Position numbers and translations under genes: made by a program
Assembly: GCA_039111635.1 (NCBI GenBank)
Contig: JBCAQO010000009.1
Span: 620,001-684,000 of the forward strand
Direction of reading: 5' to 3'
Length of the DNA: 64,000 nt
DNA from: Heterobasidion occidentale
Lineage: Eukaryota; Basidiomycota; Agaricomycetes; Russulales; Bondarzewiaceae
In this document: one piece after another, positions 11,406-23,160 of the stretch
Numbering within the stretch: position 1 is the first letter of the stretch
How the letters are laid out: every line of letters begins with the position of its first letter
The notes under the pieces: generated by a model
Told to the model about the DNA's origin: nothing
The model's database searches: none
The model's input: the letters and a program-made list of their open reading frames with translations, nothing else

Positions 11406-13624
11406 ATGACTCGCATCCTCACCCCCTACTGGTCGAATGGCGTGCAGAAACTGAGACTTGAGCCTCAACGTCCGTACCGTCCTTCTCGTACTGGTGGACA
11501 CAATTCTGACTCTTTGTCTTCGCAGCCCCTCCGCCGCCCCCGCGGGGTACTCTGCCTCACGCGCAAAACACTGCCGTCCATGCCATTCGCTGCATGGCTC
11601 AGCTTCGTTCGAAAGACAAGGATATCGAGAAATATATCTACCTGTCCCAACTCAAGCATGCGGACGAGAACATGTTCTACAGGCTTTGCCTGGCGAACCT
11701 GTCTGTACGTTCCTTCGACAGCGATCGAACTTGACACAGGTGCAAATCTTGGAATAGGAATTCACTCCCCTCATCTACACCCCAACCGTCGGAGACGCTT
11801 GCTTGCAACATTCTCACATCTTCCGTAGGCCGGAAGGACTGGTGCGGATCTTCCTCTTCTCTCTGTCCTCTGTCGTGTGCTGAGAATCCCACTACAGTAT
11901 ATCTCCATAAAGGATAAGGGCAAGATCGGGCAGTTGCTTCGTAACTGGCCCCGCATCGACGACGCGCGCATCTCGGTCGTGACTGATGGTAAGTCATTGG
12001 CTTACTGTCTTACCGAACATCCCGCCAATCAATATATGGCGTTTTCGCAGGGTCTCGCATTCTTGGATTGGGGGACCTTGGCGTCAATGGCATGCCTATC
12101 TCCATTGGCAAGCTTTCGTTATATGTCGCGGGCGCTGGGTCAGTTTTCGATCATTGAGACTATCGCTCGTTCGCTGATCCCCCCATTTTAGCATCCGTCC
12201 AGCTTCAACCGTCCCGATCTGTCTTGACCTTGGTACTAATAACCAGAAGTTCCTAGATGATCCTCTTTACTTGGGTCTCCGTCACAAGCGCGTGGCGGAC
12301 GATCTGATGACCGAATTCATGGAGGAATTCATGCACGAGATGTCGGCCGTGTTTCCCAAGCTGCTGGTGCAATTTGAGGTAGGCTCGATCTTTTCGTGCT
12401 TCGCCTTACCTTTTTGAATATAAGGTGTCTCATCCATAGGATTTCTCTACTGAGCATGCGTTCCAATATCTGAACGCTTTCCGCCACCGTTATCCGGTGT
12501 TCAATGACGATATTCAAGGCACCGGGGCCGTCGTCCTCTCCGGCTTCTTCAACGCAGCCAAATTGTCTTCAGCAGCGTCGGGGCAGCCCCTGAGCAATCA
12601 TCGCATTCTTTTCTTGGGCGCTGGCTCGGCAGGCGTCGGCGTTGCTATGCAGCTGATGAGCTTCTTCAAGCTGCAGGGCTTGACCGAGGCGGAGGCGAGG
12701 AACGCATCTACCTCGTCGATTCGCAGGGTTTGATTTTCGATGCTCGTGGACCTATGGCAGAGCACAAGAAATGTGAGTGCTTCCTCTGGGCTGCTTGGCT
12801 TTTGTGCTTGGCACTCACGAGTAGATCGTCGATCTAGATTTCTCTAGGGCTGACTACAGTGGTCCCCCTATGACGAACTTACCGACATCATCGACCATGT
12901 CAGGCCGACAGCCTTGGTTGGTCTTTCCACCATCAAGGTCAGTCACATTGTTTTTACTTCTTCTGTGCCCCGCTGACAGGTCCGTTTGCATGTCTGCAGG
13001 GAGCCTTCACCCAAGAGGCTGTCGAGATGATGGCCACTTGAACGAACGCCCTATCATTTTCCCCCTCTCTAACCCCGTGCGTCTGTCCGAGTGCGAGTTC
13101 CAAGACGCTGTCGAGTGGTCGCGTGGTCGCGTGCTGTTCGCCGGGTTCTCCTTTCCCTGAGATCGAGTACGACGGACGCATGCTCTACCCCGGGCAGGGC
13201 AACAACATGTACATCTTCCCCGGTAAGCCTCGCTCCCTACTCGCCTCGTGCGGTCTTACGGCTGTGGGTGCTGACCTTTTCTCGCGACAGGTCTCGGTTT
13301 GGGCTCGATTCTGTGCAACACGTCTGCCGTTACGGATAGCATGGTAGAGGCTTCCTCGCTGGGTCTTGCGGACTCGCTTACGGAGGAGGAGAGAGAGCTT
13401 GATCTCCTGTACCCCCGTCTGGAGCGGATTCGGGAAATCAGTGCCTTCATTGCCATGCGCGTTATTCGCAAGGCGCAAGCCGAGGTACATGGCGTTCATA
13501 CCTCTCGTATCTTTCCTCGTGTACTCATCCATTGCTTCCAGGGTGTCGACCGACAGACCGACCTGCGCAAGCTCAGTGACGACGAGCTGTTGCGCCATGT
13601 CGTCAGCAAGATGTGGAGTCCTTG
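11406..13624 (+). CDS. Malic enzyme (malate oxidative decarboxylase), with several one-base frame slips
   Basis: Converts malate to pyruvate and CO2 with NAD(P)+, supplying pyruvate and reducing power. Family text is continuous once introns are removed: [17 protein letters not shown] with the catalytic Tyr, [32 protein letters not shown], the metal-binding [10 protein letters not shown], the dinucleotide fold [23 protein letters not shown] and [11 protein letters not shown]. The reading frame breaks at about 12702, 12866-12870 (a run of five C where six would restore the frame), 13034-13037 and about 13142. All are in conserved text with no splice sites to explain them. The N-terminus from ATG 11406 is short and lacks the usual RG-A-LL-NKGTAF block, so an upstream exon may be missing or the N-terminus diverged. 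Cytosolic versus mitochondrial location and NAD versus NADP use are not settled. Confidence 0.85.
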
Positions 13625-14156
13625 AAAGGGCATCCCACATATTCCACTTACCATTACATTTTCTGCGTGCTCCCGACTCTATAGCCCTCATCATAGATAT
13701 ATCAGTGCTCGTTCGATCCACCGCTAATGCTCTAATGCTTTCGCTTTCGCTTGTGTCCAGTCGTGTATTCGTTTTCCGTGGTTGTTCGTAGATGCTATCA
13801 GACTCCTTGGGGCTTCCGTGTTCGTAGATATTGACGCAGGGCTCTGTGTCTCCACTGCTTTTAATAGAGGACTTCCTTCGATTTATTATGACCGTGTCTT
13901 GGTGGCAAGTGTCTAAAAACAATCACTGGGACGTACGGTCGCAGTTTTGTTCCCAGGGTTAGGATGGTGTTGGGATCCTTGTCAATAGGTGAGTCATTTT
14001 GCTGTGTAAGTGCCTCGGAAGTTGCCGAAGCGCGTTTCCTCAACAATCCCAGTGACAGCCAGGAGATCGCACATCGAGTTCCTTTTCAGAGGTAATCCAT
14101 CTTATCTGACATTCGCGAGCAGGCCACAATGATAACTTTTATGCAGATTTATTGAT
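13625..14156. other. Intergenic, no gene seen
   Basis: 3' flank of malic enzyme and 5' flank of the formyltransferase. Short ORFs on both strands show no family resemblance. Confidence 0.5.
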
Positions 14157-15834
14157 ATGTTTGGCGTGCACCAGACACGCCACTTCCTGCGATCCATTTC
14201 TACACAGTCCTCCAAGAGCCGCCTTCGCGTCGTCAGAGCTTGGAATGTCGACAACGCGTGTCGGTTTCATAGCAGCAGTATAAGAAACGCTCCGGAGCCC
14301 TTTGAGATACTATTCTTGGGCCGCGATGAGTTCTCCTGCATAGTCTTAGAACAGCTGTACGGGGCAAGAGGTACGTGTCGCCTTCGCTATTCTTGTCTTC
14401 CATGGCTCTCGCCCATCTCGGCGTTGTTCAAACGCTCCGTCATCTCGTCGCACAATCATTCTTTACGCGTGCTGGACCTCGACACGCATCGAAAGCTCAA
14501 CTGTACAGCCGAGCTCGATGCCATCTGCGTGATCTCGCCACGATTTTCCCTGTATCTTGTTGGCGAACAGCATTCGATTTCGCAGCGAAGAGACGCTGAC
14601 AAAAAAAGAAAGACGTTTGGCAACAGATCTCCATCGCGACGCATCCGGACGCAAAGGCTGTACGCCGAGCGACGCTGCACACTGTCTGTGAGTGGCCAAC
14701 GCATGTCAACCGTTGTCCTCATAGCAGTCCTTAATCTGTGTTCAGCTCCACTGAAGCTACTCGGTCAGGAACTGGGCCTGTCTGTAAATCATATCCCGGA
14801 AGACAAGGCCGACTTCAAGCAGTGGCAGGTACATCCATCTCTCCTGGGGCATGCCTGCGAATTCTCATGAAGCCGTTGGTACCTGTCCGCGAATGAAGCC
14901 CCCAGCGCCGTTCAATCGACCTCCCGCCGGCACTTCCAATCACCTGCTCGTTACGGCTTCCTTTGGCCGCATTCTTCCCGATCCGTTTTTGAACCTCTTC
15001 GCGCCTTCCCATCGTCTGAATGTTCACCCCTCCCTCCTCCCTGCATACCGCGGAGCAGCGCCCATTCAGCACGTAATCATAAATGGAGAGAAAGAGACCG
15101 GCGTGTGTGTCCTCGGGATGGTGGAATTGAGCAAAGGCCTCGACTCAGGCGATATTTGGGGGAAGAAGACGGTGGTCAGTCATACTTCACTCGACCGTTT
15201 GGTCGATGGACGATCGTGCTGAATGTGATCTTGTGTGCAGTCGATCCCAGAGGGCTCGTCGTACGGCTCACTGCGCGATACGCTCGCACGTGAAGGTGGT
15301 TCTCTATTAGTTTCCGTCCTCCGCGACATGCTCGCCAACAAGGTGAGGGCGAGCCAGAGCTTGTATATCTGGATTTGTGTATAATTTCCCTCATCCTCTC
15401 AGGCTTCTTCCATTCCACAAGCAGTCGATCCCGCCCGTCCTCGCGCTAGCATGATCACCAATGATACCGCGCACGTCGACTTTGCCACGCAGACGGCAGA
15501 CGTCATCGCACGCATCGATCGCGCCATCTCCCACCAGCGCGAGCTCAAAGCCTACATCCCGCGCAACGAACGCTCGATCAAGCTCCAAGACTGCAGCGTC
15601 CTCGAGCCGTCCACGCTCCGGCAAGGATTTGTGCTGCCTGAGACGCCTGGGGCGGCGCGGTTCGATGCCGCGACGAAGACGATGCTCGTGCGGTGTGCGG
15701 GCGGGACCGTGTTGAGCGTTTCGAAGCTGAAGATGCAGAGTCGTCCGTTGTTGCTCGCGAAGGACTGGTGGAACGGGACGAAAGAGTGGAGAGAAGAGGA
15801 TGGTAGCATTCTGCTTACACACCTTGAGCTTTGA
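14157..15834 (+). CDS. FMT1: Mitochondrial methionyl-tRNA formyltransferase
   Basis: Formylates initiator Met-tRNA with 10-formyl-tetrahydrofolate for mitochondrial translation. The N-terminus is basic and Ser/Thr-rich with few acids, as expected for a mitochondrial presequence, and leads into EPFEILFLGRDEFSC, the start of the formyltransferase fold. The catalytic triad is visible: Asn and His in NVHPSLLPAYRGAAPIQ and Asp in SKGLDSGDIW. The C-terminal anticodon-side domain follows. I can splice about six exons in frame throughout: junctions at 'GCAAGAG|AC', 'GTCT|CT', 'CAG|CCC', 'GTG|TCG' and 'AAG|GCT'. So unlike several neighbours this gene shows no frame slip. The stop at 15832-15834 is 250 bp from the convergent hydrolase stop. 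Confidence 0.9.
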
Positions 15835-16083
15835 GCTTCGATCTTTGACTTACCTTGTAGTCCACTCACCCTAACTCCGTTGCAGTAAGAGAGAATATTT
15901 GGGTAAACTCGATGCTCCTCATCACTTCCGTACAATAGAGCTTGGCGCAGTACTCTCTATGTCGCTCTGGCGTTACCGTGGATGTATATGAGCTATTCAT
16001 ATTCCAAATGGCACTGTTCTCGTACATACGGCATCTATGATAAATGGCGCACACCTAGATCTCGACACACAACCTCCTCCATG

Positions 16084-17544
16084 CTAGGATGTCCAATTTC
16101 CATTGGCGTTGGCAAGTCTCTGCTTACCCTCTCGGAACACCCTCTCCAGCAACTCGTTGAAACGATCAACCCATTGTAGATGTAACGCATGGCCCGTGCC
16201 TTCCCATACCACTAGCTCTGCCTCAGGCATATCTCGTTTCAAGTATCGTGAGTTCATTGGCTTAACGAGGTGATCTTTATCCCCCGTCACAATTAGGACC
16301 TTGGGAATGGACGAGGTGATCTTTTGAAGGCGGGCACTGTCCACGTGGTGCAACAAGCCGGCATACATCTGAGAAAGCCCGCCGAGTGGATGCTGTGGGC
16401 GTGTCATCAAGATGCGGTGGCGGTATAGCTGTACATGAGAAACGAAGGTCAATCGAAGAATGACCAAGTAGTGATCGAAAGCTTGCGATTCGCTTCTTTT
16501 GAAAATACCTACACCTGTCTGAATCTCACGATTGGTTCGACCCTCGGGGTCGTCTTCGGCCTTCTGAGCCAGCCATTCTTGAGGGAAAACCATATCGAGG
16601 AGAAGAGGCAATTTCTTCTCCGCATCCGCGATCAGAAACAGTCTAAAGGGAGGACCAATGAGATGTCACTGTTCATCCCCTTCATGATTGGAAAATATGA
16701 ACGCACCTACCCAACGAGGCAACACCTTTCCACTGGTGAGATGGAATAGGATGTTAGCTCTCGAAGGCAGATCGAGATTTAGCATGCCTGCTTACTGGAG
16801 GGAAATTGTACCATGGTAGTCCACCCGGCGTCGTAACGGCAAGCGTAAGTGAGATAATGCGATCGGGGATGCGTGTGGATAGCTCTGAACCATTTGGCGC
16901 CGATTCAGTGGGAGGGCAATGTTTCAATACAGTAAACCAGGACACGACCTTGAGCAATCATCCCTCCCAATGAGATTCCTACAACATGTAAGTCGCGTGT
17001 CTCGGTCCAGCCGATATAGTCAAGCAATACAATGACATCCTCTGCCATACCGCTCGTGCTGTTTGATAGATGGGATACGCAGTGACACCATGCCTCGCAG
17101 TATGTCGTGCATGAAAAGGACGTACGAGTATGGCCCTCGAGGTCGTCCACTGTTCCCGACGCCTCTGTTGTCGAAAACTAGAATTGTGTGGTTCGGTGAG
17201 CGCCCAAAATGGTTCACTTGCATGGCCCACGAGAAGGACGTGCTGTTCAATCTGTCCCAAGCCAAACAACTAGTCTCAATATACATCTTGTTCATGCATA
17301 TCGATAGGACGTACCCCATGATAAATACAACCTTCTCTGGGCCAGAGCCATGCTGCTCAAAGTAGAGCGAATGGCTCTCAAGAGGTTCCTGCTGGTGCCT
17401 GATCTTCGTGACAGGGCAAAGGCCCTTTCGAGTGCATGTCGCGGGGTCAAATATCGTGCGTAGCCCTTCCACGGCCTCTTCTTTCACGTCTGGAGTCGTT
17501 TCACCTGTTGTAGGCGTCCTGTGGCGCAGTTCAGAGTCTGTCAT
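16084..17544 (-). CDS. Alpha/beta hydrolase-fold enzyme
   Basis: Serine hydrolase of unknown substrate. Exons from ATG 17544 read in frame. The oxyanion strand region is KVVFIMG, followed by LVFDNRGVGNSG, typical of the epoxide-hydrolase/haloperoxidase side of the fold. The nucleophile elbow is VVGISLGGMIAQ, the acid is Asp in LIVTGDKDHLVKP and the base is His in EGTGHALHLQW, so the triad is complete. The C-terminus is short and ends at 16084. A GTG-initiated extension upstream of 17544 stays open for 20 codons but has no ATG. It is divergent from the galactonate dehydratase gene over 190 bp, which suggests possible co-regulation; a lactonase role in the same pathway would fit but is only inference. 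Confidence 0.85.
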
Positions 17545-17734
17545 GGTGGTAGTTTCTGGGTGGAGCTGGTAGTAATCAAATGCTATGTCGGAATGTCCTT
17601 CCACGGCCTCGCTTCGGTCCGTTGCTCATCCACCTGATGGCCTCTCCTGACGCACATTCGCATCCCCAACAAACATAAAAGAACCAGCTTAGAATGCGGA
17701 CCAGCCAGTGTCCTTCTGCAACCCCAGACTCACG
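17545..17734. promoter_or_regulatory. Divergent promoter between hydrolase and galactonate dehydratase
   Basis: Only 190 bp separate the two ATGs, so both genes must share upstream control sequence. No specific binding site was identified by eye. Confidence 0.45.
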
Positions 17735-19419
17735 ATGTCGTTGCAAACCAAGCAAGCGAATTATATTTCTAAGATCGAGGTGAGTACTAGTGAGGGGAAG
17801 CTTCCGACTGGTTACCAACGATGCGCTTCGTCCTCCTGATCATCCCGTGCCCCTCCTCACCAGCTCTTTCGTCTGCCCCCACGCTGGCTCTTCGTCCGTG
17901 TTGAAACCGCCGATGGACATTTGGGATGGGGAGAAGCGACACTTGAAGGGCACACGGAAGCAGTAGAAGGTGCTCTTGAAGATCTCAAAGAGCGATTTAT
18001 GGGATGGGACGCAGATGGAATTGAGGACATCTGGCAGCATGCATACCGGGCTCGATTCTATCGCGGTGGCCCTGTTCTCATGGTGCGCTTCATTGTGCTG
18101 CATGATCTCCCTCATCCGGTCTGATCTGTCTATGGTAGTCTGCACTGTCTGGTCTGGATATTGCACTCTGGGACATCAAAGGCAAGAAGCTCGGAGTGCC
18201 TATCTGGCAGCTGCTTGGTGGCAAAGTGCGCGATCGTGTCAAAGTCTATGGGTGGATCGGCGGGGATAAGCCGAGCGATGTGTATGAGGGAGCGAAGGCT
18301 CGCAGAGAGCAAGGCTTCACTGCCGTAAAGATGAATGGGACAGGTGCTGATCCTCCTTTCCCGCTTTTTCTTGCATGTAAGTGAAACTGATTGCTCTGAT
18401 TGTGCAGAGTCTGTCGCATGGATTGATTCTCCTACTGTACTTACTGATGCGGTCGAGCGCGTTAAGAGCGTGCGCAGCCTGGGCATGGACGTGGGTGTGG
18501 ACTTCCATGGTCGCCTGCACAAGGGAATGGCCAGGCAACTCGTGAAATTACTAGAACCGCACCAGCCGATGTTCATAGAAGGTGAGATCCGGATTGACGC
18601 TCGAGCATTGCCATTTCGTCTGTCTGCGGTCTCATGCCGAAACACCCCCTTTTGTTTTCAGAGCCGCTCCTCCAACCCAGCCAGAGGAAATTGCAGACCT
18701 TGCACAGCAAATCTCGACGCCCATTGCTCTGGGTGAGCGACTTTACACTCGCATGGACTTTCGTCCCTATCTGGAGCGCCGTGCTATTGACATCGCGCAA
18801 CCCGATGTCATTTTTTCTTGCTTCGCTGCGCCACAAGCACCGATTTTCATTCCCCGCACAGGTTTCACACTGTGGAGGCATCAGTGAGCTGCGGCGGATC
18901 GCCTCGCTGACGGAAGCATACGATGTTGCACTGGCTCCACACTGTCCTATAGGGCCTATCGCATTAGCCGCCTGCATTCAGGTCGCTCTTCACGCGCCCA
19001 ACTGTGAGTTTGCTGAACCCACGCATACTTCTAGATCACATGGAGTTGACGCTGATCCGCCACAGTCATTATTCAGGAAATGAGCTGGCAGGTTCGTGAC
19101 CGGTGCTCTCGTTCTTCGCATCAGCTTATGCAGGTTCCGGAACCAGATACACTACAATCAAGGCGCAGACCTCTCCACTTATCTATCCGACTCGTCCGTG
19201 TTCGCCGTCAAAGACGGACATGTTGAGGCTTTGCAGGGTCAGTTAGCATCCATCGTGACCGTTTGGAGTTCGTTCTCGATAACAAAATCTTCAGGTCCCG
19301 GATTAGGTATTGAAATTAACGAGGCTCTTGTACGAGAGACATCAGAAAAATACAAGAATGAGAAGGCTTGGAGGAACCAAGTCTGGAGGGGCCCAGATGG
19401 AACCCAACGGGAGTGGTAG
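17735..19419 (+). CDS. Mandelate racemase/muconate-lactonizing family enzyme, D-galactonate dehydratase-like
   Basis: Enolase-superfamily enzyme expected to dehydrate a sugar acid (D-galactonate to 2-keto-3-deoxy-galactonate in the DgoD group). Starts with a short exon ([15 protein letters not shown]), then WGEATLEGH and [18 protein letters not shown]. The barrel carries [14 protein letters not shown], with the DgoD-style metal Asp and acid His, then FIEEP (metal Glu), [10 protein letters not shown] (metal Glu) and [14 protein letters not shown] (general-acid His). These four blocks in order are the reason for the DgoD-like call. At about 18666-18672 the frame slips by one base right after FIEEP. 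One extra C in a CC run restores it; the alternative 3' splice site would delete the essential Glu. Other sugar-acid substrates are possible. Confidence 0.85.
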
Positions 19420-22400
19420 AGTGCGACTCCATGTCGAAACAAGCTTTGCCATTGTACCTAAAATACTTTTGTTGTGGATTCACCTCTATAGGCATGATCG
19501 TTCTATGGCATGGTTCTTCCTCCATCGCCAAAGCGTGTCAGATATCCGCAAGAAGTTGCCAAGGATCAATGAAACGACTCGCAGACAGCCGCCTATGTCT
19601 TCAAGGATACAGTGCGGAGAAATGCCCAAATACAATACCTCGGTGTGCATGTTTCGGTCTGGAACTTGACAGATTTGGGGTCGTACACATGTTGGGCATG
19701 TAAGTGTCCTGCTTACCTATATCACAAAGAAGACAACTAATGTCCTCGTTGATTGTCATGTGTCCAATTATATACATCTTGGCCACCTCAGGCCTACAAG
19801 ATCGCGAAAGATCGATCGTTTCGTTCCCGTATCTCCGATTTGGCCTCACCAGAGATAGTCCAGAGATGTAAAGAATATATGGACGACTAAATGCTCTCGG
19901 GGTTTGAGAACATCTGTCTTTCAGCAAGCGCAAATATTTGCAATATTTTTCCATTGTGACCTGCTTCCTATCAGTGATGCTTGTGAAGGTCTCTTGACTC
20001 TCTGACTCATACACTATCAAGTTGCTACAAGGCCACATGCTTGAGCTAGCGTGTGGGAGCCGCGAAGGTTGGTATCGCGGAGCGTCAAGGCTGTAAATGA
20101 AGGTGGGAGGATCGTTTGACTGCGGGTATTGACTCGAAAACCTCTGATTGGTAGGGGATCTTCCAGAACCAATCCAGACGAAAGGCTTGTCGATTGAAGT
20201 ATGAAGCCTCACTGAAGCTGTTGGTTAGTCAGATCGAGGCTTGTTGGGCGTTGAATCTATTTAGGGCCTTCCTTTATCTGATTCTTGAGCAGGAATGTTC
20301 ATGAGCTTTCCTCGGATACCGCAGCTGAAAGGTGTGTGCCGATGTGTACCCTTGGTTTCGAGTCCGCGGTGTTCATGTGCCCCGTGCCCCTACAAAGTCT
20401 CTAGATGGTATCACATCTTCGGTTTTTGCCTCGACATGCGGAATCGACACATATGAACGGGTATCTAGCACTTGCAATAGCTCGAACTCGTCCACGAGAC
20501 GGGGTTCTTACTGTCTAGCGGCGCCATTTTTGACAGCCGTCTAGTGTCTTACAATGTCCAAAAGGCGACTTCCTTCCCTCTCTCTATCCGCCAATGATAT
20601 CCTTCTCACGAGCGAAGTCTGATCTGTTTCCGCCTTACGTTCTCTTCCCCGTATACTTAGTTTCCACAAGCAGCTCGCCAGGATACTCGTATCCGACTAG
20701 CTGGCAATCCTTAATCAACGTGGCCAGAGAAACTTTTGACGCTAGGATCTCCAGGCGCATGACCACATTTGGCGTGAAATGGGGGAACAAAATATAGTGC
20801 GACGTGCATAGTGTATCTGCTCATGGACACATGTGACTTTGGGATCTATCTCCAGGCCCCCAGCATAGCTTGCTTCACACACATGCTCTTAAGCTTCGGT
20901 CAGGCAAGCTGGGAACTTCCCGGCACACAAGAGTCAGGGTGGAAGCCCCGAGCGGCATGGACTGTTGGCGATGAACCTCACGCCCCCGAAGACCTGTATC
21001 CGTGGCGTGCTTCTCAATACATTATGAAGGACCGCGATCTTCTCCCTTCTCGCTCTTCTCCCACTCTCCCCCGTGCCCCCACGCTCGTCCACACCCGCCT
21101 TCTTTGCGCCTGATGGTCCCCTTCTGGGATGTCCACGTGCAACCATACATTTTTGGTTCCTCCAATTGCCTTCATCGCGTTCTCGCCAAATTCCCGAGCT
21201 AATTGGGTCTTTCCAGTGGAAGCCCGCGCGCGGGCGTTGAGTCTGTCACCAGACGCGCACTTATCTGCCCGCTCTTTGACTGGCATGTGAATGAAGTGCA
21301 CGGGCTCGCCGGTCGAGCCGACTGTCTTCCGTACAGCGGCGTCGAGGGTGTGCATACAATTTATCTAATTATTTCACACTCAAAGATCACCTTTTATTTT
21401 GGGGTAGTGTTGCATTGATATCCCGGGCCGGTTCAGGGGTCAACTTTCGGTGAAATGCAACGCGATCAACCTCAGGATGCGTTCTGACAATACGAGTCTG
21501 CAATGAAGGCCATTGTCTCGTCCCAGACGGACGCACCCGCCATTGCCTAAAACGTCCAATGACGACAGCCCTTTCTTCGATTCCTTCCGGCGGACATGCA
21601 CATTGAGACGAGAAACCAAGGAAAGGGGCTTCAGCTTCGATGGAACGGCCCTGCAGCTCCGGATTGTATCGATCGCTTCCAACATGCTAACAGCACAGGT
21701 TTAATTGATGGGCTCGCATCTGCTAGGCGATCATTCGGTGGGACCTTGCGTGGAGGGTCGAGCTGTGGGACCGGAACTCGTTGCGGGCATGTGGATCGAA
21801 GGCATGGAGCCTGTTCCATGCTGTCCCTTTGCCCCATGCTTCGGATTCTGATCCTCAATCGAGACGGCTCACGAGGCCTCCATCGTTACTCCTTCAGATG
21901 AAGCTTCATCTCCAACATCCACTTTGCAACCAACGCCAACGGCCGCAGTTGCTATCCATTTCTTCTTAGAGTGAAAGCCCGCCAGCAATGATCGTATCGT
22001 CGTGGGACTATGGGGTTCTTGTAATCCGCTGAACCACACTCGATAGTGGTGCATATTCACGGGATGCCCTGTCCCCCTTGCGATTCGGCAGGCGCTCCGT
22101 CTCAGGCTCTTTAAACGACCCGGACGAACTTTACGAACATAAGTAGGTCCCAAGGCGAAAAGCGGTCGACCAGGAAAGTGTGCGGCCTCCATCCGATGGC
22201 CACTCCTGACCCGCGAAATCGTAATTCGGACACTTCTTCAGAGTGTAGGGATCGTGGTGTCCCGTCACACGCCTCGCTTTGCGCCTCGCCTTGCTGGATG
22301 TTCTCCGTTCGCACGCGCGCGGTGACCTGACCCATGTCGGGCCTAGACTCTCCCGGCCCGTCTGTGCAAACACAGCGCAGTGTGAATCCCGCGCTGTGAA

Positions 22401-23160
22401 ATATGTTTTCCTCTCTCCCGGAAGCTGGTCGCGCTGCCCTGATGTGCGTAGGGTTACGGCGATCGGACCGAACCCCAGATTGGGGTCAGGGTCTGGCCTC
22501 TCCCGCTCCTCGTCTAGAGCGTGCACAACGTTGCTTCGCCCACGATGACGATGAGGGCCAGCGCGATCGCAGAGACTGGGGCAGAAGACCGACTATTTTC
22601 TTCCTCGTCGAACCCGCTGACCCTTGCGGCTGTCGATCCAGGACAGGTGGCGCACCGCAACTTCAGACATACCGCCTGCCGAGACTAGCACACTTCCTGA
22701 AGGTTCATCAGTCTCGGCAGGCCCCGACGACGGCCACCGTCTATCCTCGAGAGCATGTCGGGGATGGCCCCGAGTCGCCGACGCGGCCTGGCTGAACACG
22801 TCGCAACAGTGTGCGCGCTATCCGATCGTGATCAGCCGAACAGGGCTTCCACTTCATGCCCACCCGTCGCACTTCTCTCCCATCTCGCACCCTCGGGCCG
22901 GTTCATCTACTACAAGCTTGTGAGACGGGCTGCTGATTTACGTGGAGGCAGAGGAACCGTCGACGTCACAGTTGGCCTGATTTGTCTCGGTGAGTAAACG
23001 CAGGGCGCACAAACTTGCCGTTCGATTTTCGGCACCTTGGCTCGCGTAGTATTTTTTTGTTTGTTAATTCTGGCAGAGGAGAGAGGCCCTCTGACGCAGA
23101 GGTCTTGGGGGCGGGTAATAAAAGTACAGTAAATTGAGCTTCCCACATCCGTGCACGCGC
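19420..23160. other. 3.7-kb gene-poor stretch, nothing firmly recognised
   Basis: Lies between galactonate dehydratase and the SDR. Open frames exist: about 200 codons on the minus strand at 19601-20212, without a near-cognate ATG at its 5' end; and 113 codons on the minus strand at 21014-21355 from a real ATG, with gene-like composition but no family I can name. None splices into a convincing protein. 22.3-23.0 kb is GC-rich and partly open on the plus strand. It could hold a decayed gene or long regulatory sequence. Confidence 0.45.

Noticed and set aside
11406..13624. Malic enzyme called as a pseudogene
   Set aside because: All four slips are single or double base changes, three at short runs, with catalytic and cofactor motifs and splice sites intact; sequencing error fits better.
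16084..17604. Longer hydrolase start at 17604
   Set aside because: That extension begins with GTG; the first ATG in frame is at 17544.
19601..20212. 203-codon minus-strand open frame as a gene
   Set aside because: No ATG at its start, no motif, and a frame of this length is expected about once by chance in a window this size.
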